From Callipepla californica brunnescens (taxonomy: Eukaryota > Chordata > Aves > Galliformes > Odontophoridae), in contig JALIRH010000049.1 of assembly GCA_023055505.1 (NCBI GenBank), positions 2,480,001 through 2,544,000 on the forward strand: a stretch of 64,000 bases of DNA, in the 5' to 3' direction. The notes under the pieces are model-generated. The model worked only from the letters and a program-made list of their open reading frames with translations, was not told where the DNA came from and did no database searches. Shown in pieces: positions 30,991 to 40,985 of this stretch (its first letter is position 1; the number at the start of each line of letters is the position of its first letter). The position numbers and the translations under genes were made by a program.

Positions 30991-31954
30991 GGTAGCTCTG
31001 TACCTCTGCCATCATCTTTCTTCCCAGCTGTTCCTGTGTGTAACGCTCCACACTGGGACCCTGCAGAGCCCAAAGTCCTCCTTGGCTGCTGTCGCTCACC
31101 TGGAGGTTGCAGGGTGCTGTGTGCATGAGATGGTTCCTGCACTGAAAGAGATGAATTGGGATTTGCGTTTCTCTGCTTAGAGAATGTTACCTGTGAAGCT
31201 GTAATGCAGAGCGACGCTCTCCGTGTTTGCTTTTAGCATCTCTGTGTGCTGGGTCCACAGCTGAAAGCTGTGGTGTTCGAGAGTTCAGCCTGCACTTTGT
31301 GCTGAGGCACGATGACTTGGTCACATCTTCAAAATATGGCTGGGATTTGTGTTGCCTTTGAATTTTCTTTCCTGTATGACTGCAAAAAAGTTTCTTCAAG
31401 TATTTTTTCTTTAACAGTCATCTTGTTTCCTGTCAGTGTCATGGAAAAAGGGATCTGCACCTTGTTTCTTACCCTGGTGTGTGACCACAGACAAGGAAAC
31501 CTGTGCAGAGGAGGCAGCATAGGGTGTGTGCATGTTTAAAAACAAGAACAAAGCAATGAACAGGGATGTGATTGAGAAGCTGTCCTTGCTAGCTGGCTGT
31601 GAAGATGCGGTTACAACTGGGGGAAACAAGTAACAAGTGGAAAGGATACTGAAACGTGCAGTGGGTAACAAAAGTTGCTCTCCAGCAGCAGAACCACAGG
31701 GTCTGCAACTCCTGGGGGAAGAAAGAGCTGTAGGGACGAGGAGGTAATCCTTGGTACTGCTTTGGGATGGCAAAGAAAAGAGCGCGGGGAGGGAAAAGAT
31801 GAAAGCCACGGAGTGCTGGTGGTGTGCTGGGTTTGGTTTGGCTGTGTGGCAGTGATCCAGGTGATCCCGGGCTCCTGGGGCTCCCTCCACCGAGGTGCTG
31901 CAGCATCAACCCATGCTGCTCTTCAGCTCTGGCAGCTGTGGGACCTCGAATAGT
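30991..31954. other. No recognised feature
   Basis: No convincing exon on either strand. Confidence 0.4.
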
Positions 31955-32030
31955 AAACGCTAGAGTTGGACTAGATGATCTCTAGAGGTACCTTCCAGCC
32001 CCTACAGTTCTGAGATTCTGTGATTCCTGG
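31955..32030 (+). mobile_element. CR1 3' end
   Basis: GAGTTGGACTAGATGATCTC, AGGTACCTTCCAGCCCCTAC and TTCTGAGATTCTGTGATTC are the CR1 terminal sequence. Confidence 0.85.
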
Positions 32031-32084
32031 GTGGATGTGCGGGTAGGTCCCGAGGCAGGAACTGCTTTGGATGCTTGTCACAAA

Positions 32085-32260
32085 CTCACAGCACTGTTAC
32101 GGTTGGTTACAATCTGCACAAACTGCAAAGGTTTTAGACAAAACATTTAGATATCTATTTTGAGACTTCTACAAACGACATCGTTCTCAGCAAAAAACAC
32201 TGACACATCCGTCCCAAGTCGGTTTGATTAACAAGTACAGAACTCATTTTTATCACAAGG
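32085..32260 (+). repeat. Dispersed repeat B, copy 2
   Basis: Matches 19030-19205 over its length in the same orientation (GACAAAACATTTAG, AAAAAACACTGACACATC, AACAAGTACAGAACT). It is followed directly by the G-rich telomere-like array. Confidence 0.7.
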
Positions 32261-32261
32261 G

Positions 32262-32398
32262 GCTCGGGCTCGGGTAGAGGGGCTCGGGCTAGCTCTAGGG
32301 TTTGAGGGGCTCGGGTTAGAGGGCTACGGATAGAGCGGCTAGGGTTAGAGGGGCCTGGGTTAAAGGGGCTAGGGTTTGAGCAGCCAGGGTTAGAGGTG
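32262..32398 (-). repeat. Degenerate telomere-like array (G-rich strand)
   Basis: About 140 bp of GGGGCTAGGGTTAGAG-type units. It is the reverse-strand equivalent of the arrays at 18285 and 53138. Confidence 0.85.
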
Positions 32399-32399
32399 T

Positions 32400-32545
32400 C
32401 AAAAACACCCGGAATCCGATCAGATTTTTTGCAATATTTTATTACAATCAAAATGTGGAAAGCAATAAGCAAACAGCGCTGGCTGTGCCGGGGAGTGTCT
32501 GCTGACTTAACACCAATCAGACACTGAATCACTTGAGAACATGTC
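32400..32545 (-). mobile_element. LTR-like element, copy A2
   Basis: Diverged counterpart of the start of 18660-19010: AAGCAATAAGCAAACAG and GGCTGTGCCGGGGAGTGTC align with the CAAGCAATAAACGAGCG and GGGTGGCCGGGAATCTC segments there. As in copy A1, it directly abuts a telomere-like array. Confidence 0.45.
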
Positions 32546-34286
32546 TACCAGATGTGCAGCTAAATCGCTAAGAACAGAGTTCGGCCCCTGACTGGAATGC
32601 TGCGTTACAGCCCTGGAAGTGCAAAAGATCGATCACATTGCAGCACACAGTGCTTCATGGAGGGCTGTCACATCTGCAGCCCCCAGATGCCACTGCCATT
32701 GGTTTCCCTGAGCTCCTGCTTACAGCCAGCACTCAGCTTTCTGTTCTTAAGGCAGCAAGGACAGCGTGCTGCCGTTTCCACAACGCGGTGTCTCTGCAGG
32801 CACGCTGCGAGCACAGGGAAGCCAAGACTACACAGCACCTTAGTGTTCACACTTAAGGTTTCATCTGTACTTCATACATCCGTGAAAATCCTTTAGCTAC
32901 GAAACCTGAGGTAGAAAAAACAACTGCACATCTGGTCTATACGTGTTATTAATATGCACCCGTATCGATTTTTAGTCAAGACACAGTTCAGTAACTCCTT
33001 GGAAGAAACACAAAGAGTACACACACTGAGAGCAAGAGGACCTTATCAGTGGCATGTCATAGCAACGCAGTATGGAGTATTTTTTAGTCATGGTGTTAAC
33101 TCAAAACAGCTACTACGCTTTCAAACAGAACCCAACTTATTTCTTGTGAGCTTTCGAGCATATCCAGAGTCCTTGAGAGCAGGAGAAATCAGAAGCGATG
33201 TTATCCTACACCTCAAGGAACACTTCCCACCCCTTCAGGATACAAACCTTTAATACGACCACGGCAACCACAGCATTTCCATTCAATAAAACAAAAAGCC
33301 AAAGAAAGAAAAATAAATGTCAACCAAGTTTATTTTGCTTTCAAGCAGTGTTCTTTAAGCACTGCTGCATGGCAGACAATGTAAGTCAGTAAAAGTCATC
33401 TCCAAAGCCAGAGGGTTTATTTTATTCTATTTTTATTTTCTGAGTAGTTCAAAAGACGCAGCCTATTCTAACAGGATAAATATTTTAACCATTTCACTTC
33501 GAGTTAATGAAGGCTCACAAATGAGCAACGCTCCTCACAGAGGAAAACAAAAAGCTGCTGTTGACAAAGCGACAGCACACACACAAAAGCAAAAGAACTG
33601 TGTAAAAACAACTAACTGTTCTGTGTTCCCATCCTCTTTAGAAGTCGCTTTACAATGGGAGGATACGCACGTGACCTTGCTGCAAACTTGCCACACATGT
33701 AAGCCCAGCCTTTACCCACTCAAGTTCAAAGAGCTGCTAACTGACCGAAAAATTGCAGCACTATCATCCTCTGCTTAACAAACTGTTGTAGTCATTACTT
33801 TCTCTCCCAGACTGCAGGGCAGGCTAGAAAGAAGGTGATCCCAAATTAAGAATGGATACTCTTATAGGAAATGGTATTGTTTAGCAATACAGTCCTTCAC
33901 AGTTTATGTTTTGCCTCTTTTCCCCTCAGCCACAAAAATGGGCATGAAATAATTACTTTGAAAACGTATTAATTTTCAATTCATGCAAACCTGCGTAAAG
34001 ATGACCCACCAAAAGCTGAAACAACGGCAGGATATTTCACAGAGCATTCCTTATACAAAAAACACATGAGAAATAGGGCCACTCGGTGACATTTTAATTT
34101 ACAGATCGGCATCGTTTTGGTCAACAAATATCCAAGTGCTGTTTTCTGCTGTCACAACAAAACGGCTGTACAAAAAGAAAACCGCAGAACTTGTTTTTTA
34201 ATCACATGCTATAAATAAGAGCTGTCCAATTACTTTTAAACACGAAATAGTTCTGCACTTCTTTTAAGGACTCGTGCCAAAGATAC
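32546..34286. other. No gene; expected XPO1 3' end absent
   Basis: I searched by eye on the minus strand for the last XPO1 exon and found none. The sequence is moderately AT-rich and otherwise featureless. Confidence 0.4.
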
Positions 34287-34501
34287 CATGATTTGGAGCA
34301 GGAAATCCCGTAGGTGTTCCCTGAAGGCAGGGATATCCTGGCTTAAACTGAAGAGTCCTGTCACAAACAGGAGATCAGCAACACACTCCTGAATAAACAT
34401 TTGGTTGTTCACTGGATTTGCAGGATTTCATGGAGTACTTATTTTTCCCTCTTCTACCAAGCTGAACATGTATGCAAGCACTGATGCGTGCATTGTCAAA
34501 C
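34287..34501 (-). pseudogene. XPO1: XPO1-like exon(s), near C-terminus, with stop
   Basis: Encodes LTMHASVLAYMFSLVEEGKI, then NPVNNQMFIQEC and TGLFSLSQDIPAFREHLRDF, as in the last HEAT repeats of exportin-1 (the leucine-rich-signal export receptor). TGA at 34428-34430 replaces a Leu codon. About 14 codons that should separate VADLL from FVTGLF are missing, so what are probably two exons are joined without an intron. The acceptor position before GTTTGACA reads GG instead of AG. The end has a GT donor. Clearly non-functional. Confidence 0.88.
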
Positions 34502-34601
34502 CCAACCAGACCAAAATTATCCATATGTTGTTATGATTCAGAACAGGAATGCAACGTTTCGACGTCTGAAAGGTTTGTTTCCATCTGGCTCACCATCTTA
34601 C

Positions 34602-34736
34602 CAGCAGTGTGTGAAGCTTCTGTTACAACAGAGAAGATGTGCTGAAGAATATCACAGAAATACGTCTGACAGAAACTCTGAGCAGCAGCCTCTTCCTGTG
34701 CAACATCTTGCAGCAGAGTATAAAGTACCCGAAGCC
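34602..34736 (-). pseudogene. XPO1: XPO1-like exon
   Basis: 135 bases with intact AG and GT borders encode RVLYTLLQDVAQEEAAAQSF, YFCDILQHIFSVVTEASHTA. This is nearly identical to exportin-1 and in the expected position before the exon at 34287-34501. No stop in this exon. Confidence 0.88.
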
Positions 34737-35285
34737 CTGTCATCGGAGAAAACGGCCACAGTCATGCTGTACACCAGTGTGGTTAAATCACGCTCCCTAT
34801 ATTACCCAGACTGCCTTATTCTTGTAGTGTTTAGGACAGGGGCAGACAGAGAATAGCACACAATCATTGGCTGGGAGCCTTGAAGAAAAACAACTTTAAA
34901 ACAACTCCCAACAATTAACAGCAGTGAGAAACACGTTCTGGAGGAGGGAACTTTGGATATCCTCCTAATCCTACAAAATACAGGCAGGAATGCATCAGCG
35001 GCGGATGTGAAAGGCGGTGCAGGCAGGGCGTCCCCTGCTTCAAAGTGCACTTTTCCTCTCCCACTCGACACAGACCATCTCCTGCTTTTACATTTCTTGA
35101 GGCTCACACAGTGCAGTTTCCTTTGAGCACCGGATCAGAGTGGCCACTGCATAACACAGAGCCCAAAGGGAACACCTGCTAGTTAAGCAGAATAGACTAC
35201 CAAGGACAGCCTACTCTAAAAATACCTCTAGAGACAATTATCAGCAGTCCTGTGAGGTCTTTTTGCTGAAGGCTGAACAACATCA

Positions 35286-35381
35286 TCACAGAAGTTTCCC
35301 ATAGACGTCTTGGCAGCTGGGGTTGCTCAGCTGAAGCAGCTCATGTCCGCCTTGTTGTTGCGGGAATTCTTCAACAAAGCC
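35286..35381 (-). other. Exon-like ORF, unidentified
   Basis: After a good acceptor (TTTTTTCAG) 31 codons run GFVEEFPQQQGGHELLQLSN and onward to a TGA. It looks protein-like but I cannot place it in XPO1 or RANBP2. It sits in the intron between two XPO1-like exons and may be a piece of a third gene or chance. Confidence 0.3.
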
Positions 35382-36411
35382 CTGAAAAAACGGCATAAAG
35401 GATGAACAAAACTACACCAAAAGCTTCACGCATCTTTCTACCTTTTCAAAGCAAGACAAACATCCCAAGAGATTCTGACAAGCACTGCCAAGTGTTACAC
35501 TCATCATTTTCACGGCATTTCCTCAGGCAGCCGGCAGAGGGAGGAAGCCACATCTGCACAGAGCACCAACTCTGAAGGCAGAACCATGAAGAACCAAGCA
35601 CACAACTTCACTGCTACAAACAAGAGAATCTCTAGGAAGAGATGGACTAGTTAATTAGCAATTACACACACCCAGTTGCTTCACTAGCTGAAATGCAACA
35701 CAAAGGTATCTTTTATCCCTCCCAAACAGAAACAACTGGCTAAGACCGGGGCGGCTTCACAGCGATCATTTCTATCCAGAGATGGAGAGCTCTTACAATT
35801 CATGACATTTACGCAGCTATTCCGAACCTTCCTCAGCAACTCCCATCCTGGAGGGCATTCAATTACTCAAGTGCGACAGAAACAGCTTCTCAATGAAACC
35901 TGAGGTGAAGTTTAACTTGCTGTTTTATAAAAAAAAAAAAAGCCGTTTTCCTTTAGTCTAAGTTTTCTCCATTTCTTTATGTCACAGCCAGCTCCCAGTC
36001 TGAATTCACTCACCAAGCATTCATTTAGCTGCTGTCTTTTTCACTGACAACTCAGAAACTGTCTCAGTGAGGCAAGATGCCAAACAGTGCAGGGAGCACA
36101 ATGAGAACTGAAGCAGAACACCAGTTTCAGGAGCACTGAGCTGCTGCATCAGTTCAGCCCATTCAGAAGAACCATCACCCTGAAGAGAAAGCGTGCAGGA
36201 ACTGTAACAGTGCCCTCTCCAGTGAGCGAAACTGCATCCAACTATTTCAGGGCACTGATGGATATCTGGCTGTCAGCTTGAAATCGAGACAGGAAAATAC
36301 TGCCTGTCTGCAGCAAATACAATGTACAACAGGGGTGACTGAACACTGTGTGTGACTAAAGATGCAGGAAAGCAACAGTCTCTGTACTCAGCGCTTAAAA
36401 CTTCCTTTCAC

Positions 36412-36580
36412 CTCTATCTGCAACATTTCTCATTGTATGCTTGAAAGCCCAAGTAACAGAATCCAAAACAAGTCTGAACGGTGCAGCTGGAATGGCCAGA
36501 AATGCTGGGAAGCAATGAGAATTTACAGCCTGGAGCAGCAAGAAAAAGGTTGTTCTACGTTCAGGATATTCTTAACAGTC
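36412..36580 (-). pseudogene. XPO1: XPO1-like exon with stop
   Basis: 169 bases with AG and GT borders and correct phases encode EYPERRTTFFLLLQAVNSHC, FPAFLAIPAAPFRLVLDSV and WAFKHTMRNVAD. TAA at 36572-36574 replaces a Glu codon near the exon start. Confidence 0.88.
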
Positions 36581-37153
36581 CTGAGAGCCAGGGCGGGGGG
36601 CAGAAGGAAAGAAGGGGGGGAGGAAAAAAAGAACACACACCAGTCAGTCAGTCAAGCTTTCTGAACAGCTCAAAGATTTACCATAATACCACGTGCTAAG
36701 AGTGAGTCAGCATCCAATACGGAATAGCAGGTTTAAAGAAACTTGAAAAGAAAACAAAGGATGCAGTTCCCAGATTCCCAGCAACGTTTTTCCCCATACT
36801 TCCACCACCACAGCTTGATAAGACCATTTTCTGGACTTACACAGTATCAACAGGGTGAACCACATTTTGTCAGTGCACAACATTAAATACCACTTGCTCC
36901 AAGGTCCTAGAACAGAAAAACAACTCAATTTCATTTCAGAACTGCATCAAGAAATTAAGACAGTGAGATTAAGACTTTCACCTAGACAGCCAGAATTCAT
37001 GAACCTCACCTTAATTTCCACAGAACAGAATAATGCTATGTAAACTACATAGCATAACACGCCCTGCCCCCTTTCTTGCAATACCCAAAGACTAGTACTC
37101 GCAATACAGAATCCCTTTTGTTTTTCCAGTATCCAAATTTAACATGTAAATAC

Positions 37154-37348
37154 CTAATTGATCATATTTAACGTGCACTCAAAACCAGCATCAAAGACCT
37201 GAGGTATTTCAGCAGCAGTGTGCCCACCCAGCTCGTTAGCAATGACAGCCATAGCACTGAGAACTGCAGGCTCTCTAGCAGCTGGAACATTTCTCTGGTA
37301 GTCAACGAGAACTGCACCCAACAAGGGAGGAACAAAGTTTGCAGCAAC
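37154..37348 (-). pseudogene. XPO1: XPO1-like exon, stop at last codon
   Basis: 195 bases encode FVPPLLGAVLVDYQRNVPAA, REPAVLSAMAVIANELGGH and EIPQVFDAGFECTLNMIN as in exportin-1. The last codon before the donor is TAG where Lys is expected. Confidence 0.88.
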
Positions 37349-37777
37349 CTAAATCAAGAGCAAGACATGGTTAGAGCAGTGCAGTTACCCAACAAAGCCT
37401 TGTAAGAGACTATTTGAATGCCACTGACTCAAAGTCTCTATATTGGAGCGTGACAAGCCTCACACAATGACACAGCAGTTCGGAAAGAAGCTCCAAGTAA
37501 AGTTACACACACTGTGTTCATCCAGCAGTGGTCGCCTGAGGGCTCTCTTACACCTTCCTGCTTTGCCTTAGGACTGCTCTCAGCTGACACTACCTGAAGC
37601 ACTCCAAACACAGCTCAGGCCTACCCCTGTATGATCACAGCTTTTCATCCTACCTGCAGATACTGCAGCTCTGAAACCAGTTCCTGTGAACAGAACAGTG
37701 TTAACTGCACTGCAGCACAAGAGCAGAGTTCCTCCTGAAAATGCTGTACGAACTATTTGTATGAAACATTTACTTAC

Positions 37778-37884
37778 CATCTGAGGATCGCTGGACCTGC
37801 TCACCCAGCCAGAAGGCAGTTTTAAGGTTTCCCTTTTTACAGTCCTCATCCTTCTAACCAAGGGCTGCTTTCTTTCCACTTCAC
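37778..37884 (-). pseudogene. XPO1: XPO1-like exon
   Basis: 107 bases with intact splice borders encode RKQPLVRRMRTVKRETLKLP and SGWVSRSSDPQM. Homology is high and open. The intron to 37348 has canonical ends. Confidence 0.88.
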
Positions 37885-38846
37885 CTGAAAAGTTGCAAAG
37901 CTTCACTGAATCTGGGTGAAGACGTGTCAACAGATTCCCTTCAATTCGTTCCATATAATTCAGAATGCTTCATTTTTATACCCAAATGACAAAGAAGGAA
38001 GATCTCTCCTTCATATTATGCAGATTAAAACTGTCTCCCCATTACTTCAGCTCCATGTATCCAAGCTGCAATTTAGTATTCTGATAAACATACAGGTGTT
38101 ACACAGCAAGCAGGGGAAACTAAATCCTCTCTGCCTATGGAATTACAGTGACACATTTCATTTCTGTAGGCAACGTCTTCTTCCCATGCTCTTTCCACAC
38201 ACGCTTACTGAAAATTAAGCAGCAGAAGAGAAGCTGCTAGTTGGTTCAAAGCAAGGCACGTTACTTTGCTTCGTTAAGGTTACTCTTACTTCATTAGTGC
38301 TTCCTTCCTGTGTCCGTGGCATACCTAAAGCAAAATATTTCATCATAAGCCAGATTTCTTCTCCAAAACGTTCACAGTGAAAAGGATTCAAGCCTTTTTT
38401 GTGACTGAGGGATTCATTGGCCTAAAATTCAGAATGTGACACTTCCCATTCAATTATTCTCATCCATTTGTTTGCTAGACAGGGCAGCTCACTGAAGATC
38501 ACAGAGCAGTTCAAGCACGCTTTTTCCTCAAACACCTGCCGCTTTAGTTTTCTCTGTAGCTCTTATACAACTGAGTCAGTGACAATGCATCTGTCATTAC
38601 AAAGTTACAATGCAGCTTCTGAGCTGCTCACATGGAAGGAAATAGGTTTCGTATGTTTAAATACACCATACAGATGTGTATTCTTTTATCTGATGTTTAT
38701 CTGCAGGACTATTAATAGCGCACTGAATCAACCAACAAGTACCAAAGGAAGGGAAGTTTTCTGAAGTCAGCCTTTACACAGAGAAGCCTCTGAATTTAGG
38801 GACAGTGCCCAAACTTGCACAGTATTTGTACTTAAGCGTGGATTAC

Positions 38847-39040
38847 CTTGGATAATCCAGGTAAACAAAGCTGTCTCCTTGGAGGAACATCAAACTGCTG
38901 ACTTCCAGAAAGCAGTGGAGAAGCAGATGGTGAGAACGGACTTTCCCTGCAGAGCTCAGCAGCTAAATGACTCCAATGTTCAAGACAAATCTTGAAAATT
39001 TCAGTTTCTTCAACATCTGATACCAATAACATATAATGAA
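38847..39040 (-). pseudogene. XPO1: XPO1-like exon fused to RANBP2-like exon
   Basis: HYMLLVSDVEETEIFKICLE, HWSHLAAELCRESPFSPSAS and PPRRQLCLPGLSK match exportin-1 up to a GT donor (AAG before GTAATC). Instead of its own acceptor and the preceding residues, the sequence runs uninterrupted into RANBP2-like coding sequence at about 39040-39050. The next XPO1 exons expected after this one (several hundred residues) are missing before 37884. Confidence 0.85.
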
Positions 39041-39189
39041 TACCTTTCAAGTGCCTCTCTGCATTCTCCAACATCTCCAGAAGCAAGCATCAGTTTAACA
39101 CAGCTGCAACAGGACAGCAGGTGATCTTTCTTGACAGCTCTCCAATACTTTTGATCAGACTCCACGTCTCGCACTGATTCAAGCTATTC
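39041..39189 (-). pseudogene. RANBP2: RANBP2-like exon, truncated, with stop
   Basis: After the acceptor TTCTTCAG it encodes LESVRDVESDQKYWRAVKKD, then CVKLMLASGDVGECREALE, resembling the RANBP2 (Nup358) N-terminal region just after the TPR repeats. The second codon is TAG (39184-39186) where RANBP2 has Tyr. The right part of the exon is replaced by XPO1. Confidence 0.78.
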
Positions 39190-39572
39190 CTGAAGAAGAA
39201 AGTTTGTCAGAAGATAAGGAACCACCACCCTTCTGCAAAGACAGGAGCTTCTCCTGAACACACTGCCACATCACCCAGTTTCCCAGCTAAGACATTAACA
39301 TACACCTCAGCAGCAAAGTTCCAGGAACTGTTCGCCTGAACAATTCCCTCCCTGAAGGAGCTGCTGGACCTAACTTAGTACTCAAGCTACAGACTAAACA
39401 ACTCCGTAAGGCTGAAGAAGAAAACCCCAATTAAATCATTGGTTTCAGCACACGTCACACTTGAAGGAGTTCAACCACTCGAGAAACAGCTGTCAGTGTG
39501 ACACTGCTACGAGACTAACACTTGTTTCAAGGACACGGAAGATTACTACAGGATCAAAATAGGACTGAATAC

Positions 39573-39803
39573 CTCCAATGTCTGTATGACACGGGAACAC
39601 CATTCCAAGCTTGGCTCTACAGCTCTTGTCTTCTCTGCCTCCTGACAATGGAGCACAGCATCTCTTAATTTATTACTTGAGCGGCAGAGAGCAACCAGTC
39701 TGATGTTAAGGTCGGTATCGTCGGGTCTCGCACGGAGCTCTGTTTGAATCACATCCAAGAGCTGATCCCTCCCATCTCCACCTTTATGCTCCGGTAGCTG
39801 CTC
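39573..39803 (-). pseudogene. RANBP2: RANBP2-like TPR exon
   Basis: 231 bases (77 codons, the same length as my recollection of the human exon) encode EQLPEHKGGDGRDQLLDVIQ, RPDDTDLNIRLVALCRSSN and DAVLHCQEAEK, SLEWCSRVIQTLE. Borders CAG and GT are canonical and the frame is open. RANBP2 is the cytoplasmic filament nucleoporin and SUMO E3. Confidence 0.85.
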
Positions 39804-40431
39804 CTGTTGAATATGAAGATGACGCGTTAAGATTTCATTTTCCACGTCAGCCTTCTCAGCAACTACATCAACCCTGACAGCTTTCTCATGTCCACTACAC
39901 AGGCTACGTGACTGAAACTACTCTGAAAGGCTGCCGTGTGTTACAGAGTTTGATGACAATCTCAGAAGTGAGAAAAAAAAACCACAACATTTCACTGTTT
40001 GCATCGTGGAGATGCTAACTTAAGACTGTCAAGCCATTTGGATCGAACATGGTAAGCCTTGATACAGAACAGATTGTCTAAAAGAAGAGTAAAAATAACC
40101 AACCAAGAAAGTGCCAAACACCACACAAAAACCCCAAACACAGGCCTCTCAGGACGTGCATTCCGTTGCCCCTGTGTTACCTAACGCCTGTACAGAAGTG
40201 AGACTGTATGACTGGAAGCATTGACTTGGTGTTTGGGAATAACAGCATCTCCTACACCCTGCAGTTTTTAACTCAAATAACAAACATCAGAAAGCCGTTG
40301 TAGTTACACAATAGCCAGGCAAGACTGCATCTCCTCTTGAGCACTTGGACGTTATTATTCACGTGGTTTATCCATCGCTCCAAGTACACTTTCTTTTAGG
40401 CACAGAACAGAGGTCAGAAGTTGGAATTTAC

Positions 40432-40583
40432 CTTCAGCCTGTAAGCAGCAGGATTCCCAGGGAAGAGCCTGGCAGCCTTCTCAACCCAGAACTTTCTCCT
40501 CCATCAGTGATGTCCTTATGGCACAGTAACTCTGCTGTCTTCAGTACAAGATCTTTCCGCACTGGATTCAGCTCCACGGAACG
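40432..40583 (-). pseudogene. RANBP2: RANBP2-like TPR exon, one-base deletion
   Basis: Encodes RSVELNPVRKDLVLKTAELL, CHKDITDGG in one frame and KFWVEKAARLFPGNPAAYRL in the next. One base is missing at the junction near 40500. AG and GT borders are intact. It precedes the exon at 39573-39803 in the natural order. Confidence 0.82.
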
Positions 40584-40813
40584 CTAGTTTTCCCCATGCA
40601 CGCACAGGAGAAAAAAAAGGTTACCAGTAACTTGATCTCGCCACCCATACACAACAGGAAAGAAAACGTGACCCCCATTAAACAGACCCAGCAGTATCAA
40701 ATTAGAACCATCAGTAAATACTTCCTGACTACCCTAAGGAAAGCCTCCCTTTGGAAAGGCTGCCGTTACTTTATAGCACCCAGACAACTGCTGGAATTCA
40801 GAACAGTGCGGCG

Positions 40814-40985
40814 ATGGTTTACGGGCTGGTTCGGCCCGGTTCTGTGACCACGGGGGGGAGGGGACCCACAGGCAAAAGGGGAAAGGGAAAAGGGAGATGG
40901 GCCGAAAAACAAAACTGCGGCAACGATCTGAGGAGAAAAGCTGATTTACTACATAAGATATGGGAATGCAAAATAACACTGCTGC
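40814..40985 (-). repeat. ERV LTR fragment in RANBP2-like region
   Basis: The reverse complement matches the U5 part of the LTRs at 1434, 7269 and 22389 (AAATTAGCTTTTCC-like stretch, CGTTGCCGCAGTTTTGTTTT, GAACCGGGCCGAACC). Confidence 0.8.
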
